From: Epiperipatus broadwayi
Taxonomy: Eukaryota; Onychophora; Udeonychophora; Euonychophora; Peripatidae
Reading direction: 5' to 3'
Assembly (NCBI GenBank): GCA_028023455.1
Contig: JAQFVV010000021.1
Span: 6,784,853 to 6,848,852, forward strand
Length of the DNA: 64,000 nt
The notes beneath the pieces were generated by a model. That model saw only the letters and a program-made list of their open reading frames with translations. It did no database searches and was not told the DNA's origin. Both the position numbers and the translations under genes were made by a program. Of this stretch, positions 1 through 9,660 are shown piece by piece (position 1 is the first letter of the stretch; every line of letters begins with the position of its first letter).

Positions 1-105
1 TTGTCTTGACAACAGTTTGAAATTGTTGATTGTTGTTGATACTGAGATTGTCCAAGTGTTGACTGGTTTAATGATATATATGATGTAATAAATTTGAAAA
101 TAGCT
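1..105 (+). repeat. Dispersed repeat, copy 1
   Basis: This stretch starts with a TTGTCTTGACAACAG motif and matches 16199-16300 in the same orientation over about 100 bp, including the following TTGAAATTGTTGATTG and the later TTTAATGATATATAT. The repeat may extend left of the window. No coding capacity is seen and the class is unknown. Confidence 0.6.
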
Positions 106-809
106 ATTATATCATATAAAACAATCTTACATAAAAATAGAGCATAGCAAAATCTCAAAAATATTAATACTCAAACCATTATTTATTAGTCAAAAATTAT
201 GTTATTATATTTGAAATAAAATATCATTTTTACAAATTGTTGATATCTCAATTTGTTAGTATATTTGATGTCTAATAGCTAGCAAAGCGATATCTTGACA
301 TCTCCATTTTCTGGCTAACAAATAATGATTTAACTTTAATAGTTATATGATTTTACTGAACTACTAATTATGAAAATTCATTTTCTGTCTTTAAATAAAT
401 ATGTATGTGTGCGTGTGTGTGTTAAATCCTTATATCAACTTTGGTTACAAGTAAAAAAAGATCAGAATTTTTTTTTTTCTAATTAAACTCAGGATAAAAG
501 AGCTATTATAGGTTTCAAAGAAAACTTAAGTCTCAGAACTGTTAAGTAGTAATTGACAGTCTCTTAGCAACATCAAAGATAAAGTTATATCTGGTTGTAT
601 CTTGGTATACATATAAATAATATCTAATGCAACATGTTGTAATCATTCACACGTATAAAAATTTAAATCTAACTTAATTGTTATTTAATTAATTTCAAAT
701 TTATGGAATATAACTCAATTAAATTACTTCTTTTCTTAATTTGAATATAAAAATTAATAGCAAATATACACTATTCTGGAAAGATTATAAATTTATTTAA
801 AAATTTTAT

Positions 810-1000
810 AGTTTAGCACTGCTTTTGACCAGGCCATTCATATTCGTAGAACTAATATAAGTTTATATAAATAGAATTTATAAGTTAAATAATTTATATA
901 TACCATTTATGTGATAATGCAAGAAAGACTCAAATTCTATTTATACAAACTTATAATAGATCTATGAATATGACTGATCTAGTTGAAAGTTTATACTTTA
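810..1000. repeat. Fold-back repeat, family F
   Basis: The left half (about 827-888) and the right half (about 930-1000) are imperfect reverse complements. A tract reading GACCAGGCCATTCATATTC is mirrored by GAATATGACTGATCTAG, and TAAATAGAATTT by AAATTCTATTTA. The outer sequence TAGCACTGCTTTTGACCAGG recurs in the fold-back repeat at 25606-25945, so this is one family. It looks like a small non-autonomous hairpin (MITE-like) repeat with no ORF. Confidence 0.55.
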
Positions 1001-1040
1001 AATTCAGAAAAATCAAGAATTTAAATAGCAATTATATGTT

Positions 1041-1280
1041 AGACTATTTCCATCATTTAATATTGATTTTAAGTTTCTCTAGAAAAATTCAATGTTTATT
1101 AAACTTTTCAACTACATTCAACTATTAGTACTAGAACACAGGGTTAGAATATTCTTCTTCTTTTGTTTTTAGGCATTATTGGTCTTACCACTGACAGTTT
1201 TACTATTGACAGTGGGAGTCTAAATTTATGAATTCTGAATTTAAAATAATGCTCTTGTAACCAACTAGGATATTCTATAA
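1041..1280 (-). mobile_element. SINE family A, diverged copy
   Basis: The minus-strand copy shares the family A body: a block ending AAAATTCAA...TTTATT beside a T-rich ATCATTTAATATT tail, plus the ACTGACAG...ACTATTGACAGTG segment that follows the tRNA-like head. The head at about 1205-1280 is badly decayed (AACCAACTAGG is the A-box side). The full-length reference copy is at 3800-4192. Confidence 0.5.
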
Positions 1281-1289
1281 ATATAGTTT

Positions 1290-3024
1290 TCTAAATAAAT
1301 AAAAATTCAAACTTTATTTAAACTTAGTTGATTAGACCATCACTTTAACTCATGAATGTAAAAATTTGGGAATTGATTTCCATGCTAGTAATGTTATTGT
1401 TCAGCTAGAAACATCTGAAGAAGAAAATAGTACATCTTGAAATGTTGTGCTATATACTAATTTGTGCCATTTTACTGATGTGTAAATATATTTCAGAAAG
1501 TTTTAATAAAGACATTTAAAGAATTATTTCAAATTGGTAGGATTGGTTCATGGTCCAACATATTATTGCAACAACATTGCAATTTTCTCAAATTTTTAAG
1601 GCAAATACCATTGAGTTTTATTTATAAAGTGGGTCTATTTATTCAATATAATCTGATATTTAAAAGCATCTTTAGGTCCAAATGACCTATCTTCATTATT
1701 CATTTATTCTGTCATCTGATACATAGTATATCATATCTTTTCATTATAAATATGAATTAAGTTTTGCTACATATTTTACAGAGTCAAAATGTATAAAATT
1801 ATTGGAAATTCATCACAAAATTTAGAATTCTTTGAGGGACAGCCAGTCCATAAATCGAGGCACATACATTTTCACTATTGTTCGGAAAATGGATGTCTAT
1901 ATAATATTTTTTGGTTTAATTTAAAACAGCAACTTATTTTTAAATACAGATTAAGTAGACATTGACTATCTCTCATCAACTATCAATTGATTTTCAACTC
2001 CTGTTCAAAGATCTTTGCTCAGTATTAGTACTTATGGGAATGTGGCTTTATGCAAATGCACAGTTCTTTCTTAAATTTATCATTATTCACTACTTCTCAT
2101 TATATTTATATCATTGATTTATCTTATCCTGTCTTAAAAAACGTCAAAATATGGATAGATAAAACAATATGATAGTCAGAACAAGAAAAAACAAGTGTTT
2201 CTAACATTTCATCATAGAGAAACAATAATTAAGAAAACATCACCCATCCGATTTGACAGTTTACTGATATAAAGATTTTAATCGTTTTTTTATTTATGTT
2301 TTAGTCCTAAATACAAATAGTTGTATACATTTTTATTGATATATATTAGATAGTTAAATAGGTTGGTTTGCAACAACTACCTGAAAGAAAAAAAAACGTA
2401 ATTATACTTTGAATCAGAAAAAAAATATATCCATATATATTTATCCTGGATTCGAATACCAAAACATGGATATGGCAGGAGGATACTATGAGATCCAGCT
2501 AATTGAAAAAGAATGCTCAGATTGCTTAAAAATTCTCAATTATTAGAAAAGATTTTTTTCTGAATTCGAACCCGGGTGATGATTATTCCAAATAGATGCA
2601 TTATTAATACGACAACATCACATATACATACACATATACGTGTAACGTGAAATATGTGTATAATTTTTTTTTTTTTTTAAAAAGAAAATTAAAAATTATA
2701 ATTAATGTGTTTTATTTTACTTTTCTGTCTTTTTTAGAAAAAGAACAAAATAGAACAAATGGTAATTTAGTATTTAAACTAATTTACTCAAAGTAGTAAA
2801 ATTACAGTTTAATTATTTTTTAAAATAATTATCATAAAAATAACTGACCTAATTTTTTTCAATAGTAGTGATATTATTATTTATTTGTTTTAGAAATAGT
2901 AATAAAAACTTTAGTAATGAAGTTAGATTTAAACAAAAGAACAAGTTTTATTTGTTTTGATAAGAACCATGTTCCGATTCATTATATATTTTTAACGATA
3001 TAAAATAATTTTATTTCATATTAT
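1290..3024. other. AT-rich stretch, nothing recognised
   Basis: No open frame of note, RNA gene or clear repeat was recognised here. Two TTCGAA-containing spots (about 2450 and 2565) resemble pol III B boxes but have no A box at tRNA spacing. Poly-A/T runs and ATATAT tracts are common. Confidence 0.5.
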
Positions 3025-3627
3025 AGAATATATGTAATTATAAATTTTATTAAACGCCCATTATTATATTAAGTAATAATTTACTAAGGCTGTAACCTTA
3101 GAAATAAGCGTCTGAAAAATACGAAGGTAGGGACCTCTATAGGTCTTAAAACACAAGCTTACGCTATGAAGAAAAGAGAGAATCCTTCTTTACTTCAACC
3201 TACTTTTATATATAAATAGGTGAAGCTAAAGTGTTTTGATCTAAGAGTGTGAAGCAACTCAATACCCCACTAATTAAGTCCACAATTCTTATAATACATT
3301 AATACTCGCGAAATCTTACAATTTACTACGAGTCAATGAAAAGATCTTATAGTAAGAAATCTGTTACGATAATTTAAAGTTGTAATTATAAATTTTATTA
3401 AACGCCCATTATTATATTAAGTAATAATTTACTAAGGCTGTAACCTTAGAAATAAGCGTCTGAAAAATACGAAGGTAGGGACCTCTATAGGTCTTAAAAC
3501 ACAAGCTTACGCTCTTTTCTTCAGCGTAAGCTTGTGTTTTAAGACCTATAGAGGTCCCTACCTTCGTATTTTTCAGACGCTTATTTCTAAGGTTACAGCC
3601 TTAGTAAATTATTACAGAATATATGTA
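3025..3627. mobile_element. Rearranged LTR composite with palindrome
   Basis: The LTR-like unit at 3033-3340 is followed by about 40 bp of other sequence. A second direct copy of its first roughly 130 bp comes next (3381-3513), then a third copy of about 95 bp in inverted orientation (about 3523-3615). The second and third copies form a hairpin with a loop of about 10 nt. All three copies look identical by eye, unlike almost every other repeat here, so the rearrangement is young. The 12-mer AGAATATATGTA flanks the composite at 3025-3036 and 3616-3627, as a target duplication would. Confidence 0.6.
3033..3340 (+). mobile_element. LTR-like repeat unit
   Basis: The unit starts TGTAATTATAAATTT and carries a TATA-like tract (TATATATAAATAGG, about 3211-3224) followed by a GAAGCAACTCAATAC segment. 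It ends near TTTACTAC at about 3333. A diverged copy with the same order of motifs stands alone at 30584-30869. Start with TG, internal TATA motif, about 300 bp length and solo occurrence suggest a retrotransposon LTR. No gag or pol sequence is attached, so the class is inferred. Confidence 0.5.
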
Positions 3628-3799
3628 TTAAAAATCTCACAATTAATGATTGGTGTATTCACTTGATATAGTCGATCTAAGATTCAAACCATTTTCAAGA
3701 AAAGTGATGATTTTCCTTTAGATGGTGAATCTACAAGATAAATCAAGAGAAAAAAACCTACAAATTTTTCGCAAACTAGCAGTTGATTATTTTAATAAG

Positions 3800-4192
3800 T
3801 TTTCCTGAAGGTTTGTGATGATGGTGTTCTAGTCGTATTTTTATATTGGACTATTTTCATTATCTAATATGTGTGTTGAATGTCTTTAGAAAAATTCAAT
3901 TTTATTTAAATACAATACTTTCAACTATTAGTAATATCACAGCAAACATGTTAGTATATGCACCAACTGTTAGTAATATCACAGCAAACTGGTTAGTATA
4001 TGTAATAACTGTTAGTAATATAAACAGATTAGTATATGCATAATTTTTCGGGAGGTATTATTCTGCCCTCTTCTTCAGGTGTTGCTGTCCTGAGTAGTGA
4101 CAGTACTAGCATGGGATTCGAACCTGAGTTTTTAGATTCTTGATTATTGAATTTTAAGGTAATGTTCTAACCAACAGGCCATCCAGCCAATC
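3800..4192 (-). mobile_element. SINE family A, near full length
   Basis: Read on the minus strand, the element opens with a tRNA-like head (about 4192-4110). Its A-box-like part is TGGCCTGTTGGTTAGAAC and its B-box-like part is GGTTCGAATCCC (plus-strand 4113-4124). The body contains ACAGCAACACCTGAAGAAGA, a TTTAAATAAAATTGAATTT block and an ATATTAGATAATG block. It ends near a TCACAAACCTTCAGG tail. The same order recurs at 13115-13400 and in the inverted pairs at 29, 47, 52 and 54 kb. The parental tRNA was not identified. Confidence 0.7.
3924..4043. repeat. 42-bp tandem repeat inside SINE A
   Basis: Three successive units each begin ACTGTTAGTAATAT (the first ACTATTAGTAATAT) and contain TTAGTATATG. 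The period is about 42 bp and the last unit is slightly shorter. Other family A copies have a single unit, so this is a local expansion within this copy. Confidence 0.7.
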
Positions 4193-4429
4193 TTAATAAG
4201 TTGTTTATATCTTTTATTTTTATATTTTGATGTAGAGAGATTTTTGGTTCTGCAGAATGCTATTTATGTCTGTTCTATTATGGATTTTTCTGTGTAGAAT
4301 AGAAAAAATAAAATTTTTATGTTCAGTAAAAATCACCAATGATGCTGTAATCATGTTGGTATTAAATTAACAAACTAACTCTTCATGTTTTGTTGTTTGA
4401 ACATAAGCACACCTAATCACTTTTTTTGC

Positions 4430-5260
4430 AATCCATAAAAATGACCGTTACTTTATATTTTAATACAATGCCTTGTGTGGATTAATGGAAGGATATTCAT
4501 GGGCATTAAAGCTAAATTCCATATACTGTGCTTTCCAATTATCTTGTCTAATGTTTAAACATTTTACAACCTCCCAAGCAATAAATCTTTTGATTATTTT
4601 TATATGTGTTTGTTTTGGTTCAGTGATAAACTGTTCCCTCTGAGGATGGACCATGCCTCAGATATCATTTCTAGGGTAAAATTTCTTTTTAACCTTTAAG
4701 CAATAACTACTTGCTTATTTAGCCCTGCATGATTTGGCATGATAGTAGAATGGACAATTATGGAGGTCAAAGTCCATGAATCATGACTAAAATATTATCT
4801 AGTGGCAAATATTTTCTGGATTCCCCAAATATGATTTGCTGCAATGGTAGAATAAAAAATTTTAATCTCAAGATTCATGGATCACGGTTTACATATTACT
4901 AATATTAGCCAAATTTCTTGTGAACTCCTAAGCAATAAACCACATGACTAATTGTCCTTTATGATTTACTATAATTGTAGAGTGAAAGATTCTAAAATTC
5001 AAAATCTATTGATCAGAACTTTGATTGCTTTTAGTGGAAAAACTTCTTTTGGAACTTTCCATGCAATAAACCATTTCATTGTTTAGCTCTATGATTTGGA
5101 GCATTAGAAAAGTGCTAGATTCTGGATCTCAAAGTTTATTGTTCATGGCCCAGTTCCCAAAGTTCAAATTTTCAAGCAATCAACCATTTAATTATTTATA
5201 TTTTTTTACACCAATGATAGTCTGGCAAAGTAGTTACTGTAACATCACGATTTCAGAGGT
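4430..5260 (+). mobile_element. Tandem array of tRNA-like SINE units, family D
   Basis: Units repeat a scheme: AAGCAATAAACCA-like start (about 4577, 4700, 4931, 5063, 5175), then TATGATTTGG-GCA-GGTAGA (A-box-like), then a GATTC..GATCTCAAAGTTCATGG-type part near the B-box position. Spacing varies from about 110 to 230 bp, so units differ in length or are partly deleted. Related units lie at 36430-36660 and near 54615-54680. SINE identity is inferred from the box-like motifs. A short open frame at 5079-5318 lies inside and looks fortuitous. Confidence 0.5.
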
Positions 5261-5959
5261 GTTTCAGGAAATTTTAAAAATCCAATTGCTTATTGTTTCT
5301 GGAAATAATATCACATAATAGTTGTGCAGGGGAGTGAAGTGAAACATTTTAAAGACAACTGAAATGACTCTAAGCATAGTGTTTCATACAATCCTGATAT
5401 CCCGTGGATTGGAATTCAAGCCTGGGCACATTAATAAAAAAATTTTCATGTCTCAAACAGGCTTAGGATGTTTCCTTTAAGATAGATGAACCTTAACAAT
5501 TCAGTTGATTACCTAAGAGGGATCGGTAAATGGAATATTGTGAGTTAGATAATTTCCAGATTAATCTGGGTTGGGAAGATGAGAGTCAAAGCTCTGACTG
5601 TAAAAACTGTAAAATAAAAACTATAATTGTAATACAATTTGATCTTCCGTAAAGCTGGATGTGATATTATATTTCTACTATCCTTTATCTATGCTTTACA
5701 TTAACTTATAGAATAATATTTGAAAAAAGTATACTGTTCTTTCAAGATAACTCTGACTATGTACATGCTTACATGTTTATGTATATAAAGTGGTTCACAG
5801 TGATGGTGGTTGATTATATCTCTTAACCATCTGCAGTATCATCTTTGGATCATACACATCTTAGTAGAGACATAGTTTAGGTATTAACCACAAAAGTTTT
5901 GTTGTGGTAACAAGTCTTCTGCATGAGTTATGATATGAAATTTGTTAGTATATTTTACA
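5261..5959. other. AT-rich stretch with possible SINE remnant
   Basis: A B-box-like GGAATTCAAGCCTGGG sits at about 5411, but no full tRNA-like unit could be traced. Nothing else was recognised. Confidence 0.35.
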
Positions 5960-6330
5960 TTTTAACCTACAACTAAACAATAGGCCAAAGTTAAATTTTG
6001 ATTGCGATTAAGCAAAATTGCAATAAAATGTGGGTGATGACCTAATTCTGTATGTCTGTGAAACCTATGAATTGCAAGAATGATTTCAATTGGTTTGTAA
6101 GACTTCATGGCAGTAAGAAAGCATTGAAGATAACCAATAAAAGTAAAAACGCATATCACATTTCAGGTCATAACTCATGATCCAGACATATTAGAATACT
6201 AAAATATTTGTGACGATTATCTGAATTACAGTATTAGCACTGACTTACAGATGGCACTGCAGAGGCAGCTTGGTATGCAAATCTGTCATCATTTTATTGG
6301 GACACATTGTGGCTGTATATATTGTAGCAT
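5960..6330 (+). repeat. Repeat family G, copy 1
   Basis: About 330 bp is shared in the same orientation with 7745-8045, including TTTCAATTGGTTTGTAAGA, GCATTGAAGATAACCAAT and TCATTTTATTGGGACACATT. Compared with copy 2, this copy has about 45 extra bp (near 6245-6290) before the last shared block. No ORF or structured ends were found, so the class is unknown. Confidence 0.65.
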
Positions 6331-7527
6331 CCAGCAGTATCTCTTAAGGTTTATATAATTTATATTTGGTGACTAAATTACATTCAATTTGCTAATTCCC
6401 TCATTAGAATATGCCCGTAATTTTATCGAGCGCAATTATTTTTCCTGCTCACAGGACCTTGCTTAACATCACTAAATTTGTATAATAGAGAGGACAGAAC
6501 CAACTTTTAATTTATTTGGCAACAGAATTCTATACAAGAATTCACTAGCCTACCCCCATCTTTATTAGTTACTATTAAAAATTATTTGCTACACCCGGAG
6601 GATTGTATTTTCTAATACAGCATTGGCAATTTATTTTGTAAAGTAGTAATAGTTGTATTTAAATAACTTTATCCTATTAATAACAAACAAATAGACAATA
6701 ATGCAAATTATATTCCTATGATTTATTAATTATAATTATGATTATTTTAAAAACTAAACAGAGAATAACAGTATAAAAACAGATAAATTCAAATAGCTAT
6801 TAAACACAGTTGTTCTCTGAGATTCAGATTTTCCTCAGTCTGATTCAACACAGCATTTGCTATCTTTATAGTTCAAGAGAAAGTGATCACTTAAAAATTT
6901 ATGCCATAAAGTTTCTTACTGGTAAGTTTAATTGTTCACATATAGTACAGTGTAGATTACCATGCATGGGTTTGTTAATCTTGAGAGGGATCAGTTGTGC
7001 AATCTTCTTACAGCTTGTAATTTTAGTCTGAAGTTCAAAGCTTCAGGTAGGCAATGGCTTCACTCATGGCATTATTATGACTTTCAGGAATGAAAAAAAA
7101 ACATTGACAAATGAACACTTCTTTACTTACACATATTGCAATGATTCAGTCATTAATGAGAATAGCTTAGCACATTTTATTTGACCTCACAGAGAAAATT
7201 AATTTATATCAAATGGCTATTTCAGGTCACATAGGACACCATGCAACAGAAGACCAACCTTTGAGACCAGGATGCATAATGAATTTTCTTTTTTATGCTC
7301 CTGCTTTTTAATCTACCATGCACATCCTGTTGACACACCTGTTAACTTTGACAAAATTTAATTTATTTTTGTTTCGAAATCATCTCCGCCCCCCCTTTGG
7401 TTGCCATCTTTAATTATGGTGAAAGAATACTGCAATTTTAACTTTAAGAATCTTAGAAAAAAAAATTCAAGTAACATTTTGCTATTCTTTTTATATCTTT
7501 TTAATTTCTTTATATATATATATATAC
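6331..7527. other. AT-rich stretch, nothing recognised
   Basis: No gene, RNA or repeat family was recognised between the two family G copies, apart from the tRNA-like element that follows at 7528. The 73-aa open frame at 6810-7031 has no recognisable features. Confidence 0.4.
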
Positions 7528-7618
7528 GTCAAGCGTTGGTGGTCGAGTGGTCAGCACAGCCGCCTTACAAGCAGTTGTCCCAGGGTTTGCAGGTTCACTT
7601 CCCAGCCGATGCTTTGAC
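7528..7618 (+). mobile_element. Short tRNA-like element, family C
   Basis: A 91-bp, comparatively GC-rich island lies between two (TA)n tracts. Its ends GTCAAGC and GCTTTGAC can pair as an acceptor-like stem. Inside are an A-box-like TGGTCGAGTGGTCAGCAC and a B-box-like GCAGGTTCACTTCCC. Diverged copies occur at 50914-51010 (minus, inside the hAT element) and 56350-56425 (plus). Because three copies start and stop at the same places, this is a mobile tRNA-like element or the head of a SINE, not a functional tRNA gene. Confidence 0.6.
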
Positions 7619-7744
7619 ACATGAAAATATGTATATATATATAACCTATGTTGTAAGAAAAAAATACAAGCAGATACTTAAAAAAAAAATAATTTCTTTT
7701 TGGGAGTTTGGTAATTTAAAATTGTAAATCATCAATACAACTTG

Positions 7745-8045
7745 TACCAAAACTGCAGTGAATTAAATTTTGTTTGCGATTGGTTAAAACTATGATGAAT
7801 TGCAGGAAATGATCCTAACTCTGTATGTCAGTGAAACCTAAGAGTTGCAAGAATGTTTTCAATTGGTTTGTAAGATTTCATGCCAGTAAGAAAAGCATTG
7901 AAGATAACCAATGAAAGTAAGAAACACATGTGACATTTCATGTCATCACTTGTGATCCAGACATACTAGAATATTAAAATATTTGTAATGATTACCTGAC
8001 TTATAATGAGAATCAGTCATCATTTTATTGGGACACATTGTGTGT
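7745..8045 (+). repeat. Repeat family G, copy 2
   Basis: This is a diverged direct copy of 5960-6330. It lacks a GCAGAGGCAGC-containing block of about 45 bp present in copy 1. It ends at a short (TG)n tract. Confidence 0.65.
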
Positions 8046-8949
8046 GTGTGTAAATATGATACAGATTTTAATTAATATTAATGCATTCCAATATCCATTT
8101 ATCAAATTGAACCTTTTGCTTCCTGTTTGTCTAGAAATTGATTCAGACACTTTCAACTCCTGATTCAGCTGCTCATCTACTTAGCTAAACTTAATTAGAA
8201 TATAATTGACTAAATGCATCATCAAAAGAGTTTTCTGACATTATGTAAATGTCTTCAGATGAATGCTTTAGTTGATCACATACAGTGAGTAGAATTGATA
8301 ATAATTAAAAAAAACTATTGTCTCAGATGGCAAACTTTAGTGTTCAGAGCCCATGGATACCACTGCTTTCATTTCTTATGCTAGATGATGATGATGATGA
8401 TGATGATAATAATAGTAATGATATTATTGCTTGAAAGTTGATAAAAAGTTAAAAGTCCAGAAGTGTCAGAACTGGAATCAATCCAAGGGTCTCATGTTCT
8501 AGAATCTGATCCTTTATCCTGACTGAAACAATGAAGGGCAACCATTTGAGAGTCTTTTTTTATAACTCAAAAAGTGTTAATAATTGAAAAAAATAAGAGT
8601 TAATGATATTTGTAAAATTATGTTAAGAATATGTTATAGATATTCGTAAAATATCTAAAGAGGGTCTGATCTTATAAGTTTAAATAATGAGGATTAAACA
8701 CTGAATCACCATAAAATCTATTAATATTTTAAAACTAATTATATATTACTATTTAAAATTCATTAAGGAATTTCTGAAAATAGCAAACAACTCTTTATGC
8801 TCTTTTGAAATAGTTTTTGTCTTTTTTGTTTGGGTTAATTTTGAAATCATTAATCAGATTATAATCAATAATCACATTTTTTGTTTATATTCATTTTGAT
8901 ATTCTTATGTTAATTTCTTTTTTGGAACTTTTTTTGAAAATTAAGTAAT
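8046..8949. other. AT-rich stretch with short (GAT)n
   Basis: A short (GAT)n microsatellite lies at about 8384-8407. Around 8460-8530 is a slightly less AT-rich patch resembling a decayed SINE, but no family could be assigned. No coding sequence was recognised. Confidence 0.35.
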
Positions 8950-9190
8950 AGAATATAAAATTTTTAAATGTATTTTAAAACCTCCAATTTCTAACAAACG
9001 TCAATAAAAAGGCAAATAACCCCCATTGCATACTTGTGAAGAAATCTTTATTCTTTGAACTTTAAAAAAAAAATAATTTGTAGAATACATAATTTTTAAA
9101 TATATTTTAAAACCTCCATTTTCTAACAAACATCTCAATAAGAGGCAAATGACCCCCATTGCATAATTGTGAGGGAATCACCATTCTTTG
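8950..9190 (+). repeat. Two-copy tandem duplication, about 132-bp period
   Basis: Segments 8950-9057 and 9082-9190 match closely. Both carry ATTTTAAAACCTCCA, TTCTAACAAAC, GGCAAAT-ACCCCCATTGCAT and a closing ATTCTTTG. Several substitutions separate them, so the duplication is not recent. Confidence 0.75.
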
Positions 9191-9464
9191 GTTTATTACA
9201 ACAATAATCTTTCACAGAACATTATTTGTTTATTAATAGTAGATTATAATTCCAGAAGTATTTATCTTCTCCCATTCCTGTCTTCTCTATGAAAATGTAT
9301 CCATTGCAGTTTTATTTTTCAAACATTTTTCCTATTCTAGCATTACAATTTTGTAAGATGATTTTAAAAGGCCACCTAATAAACTTGACATGATACAAAC
9401 TTATACAATATTATTTGATGACAAATTCTTTTTTCCTCATCATGTTTATGATCAATGGTGTAAG

Positions 9465-9660
9465 CTTTAGTAATCAATGGATGCCAGATAGTATTGCTTG
9501 ATAAGTCCATACCCAGTGCTGTCTTATCCAATACCCTATATTCATTTCAAAGCTTCTCTCTGTTGAATGCCATAAGCTAGAAACTAGACTAAGATTATTA
9601 AATATGATAATTACTAGATAGGGATGTATTAAGCTCTACCATCTGGAATCTATTGATAAG
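9465..9660. repeat. Family E palindrome, strongly diverged copy
   Basis: The left half has ATCAATGGATGCCAGA and the right half ends TCTGGAATCTATTGAT, as in the family E palindrome at 13885-14352. The right half also keeps CCATAAGCTAGAAACTAG, corresponding to the hammerhead-like GAAACTAG segment. The core CUGAUGA has been lost. Confidence 0.45.

Noticed and set aside
4100-4192. Functional tRNA genes at this and other box-bearing sites (7528, 39746, 56350)
   Set aside because: A/B boxes are present, but the cloverleaf and anticodon arms are not preserved and each belongs to a multicopy repeat family.
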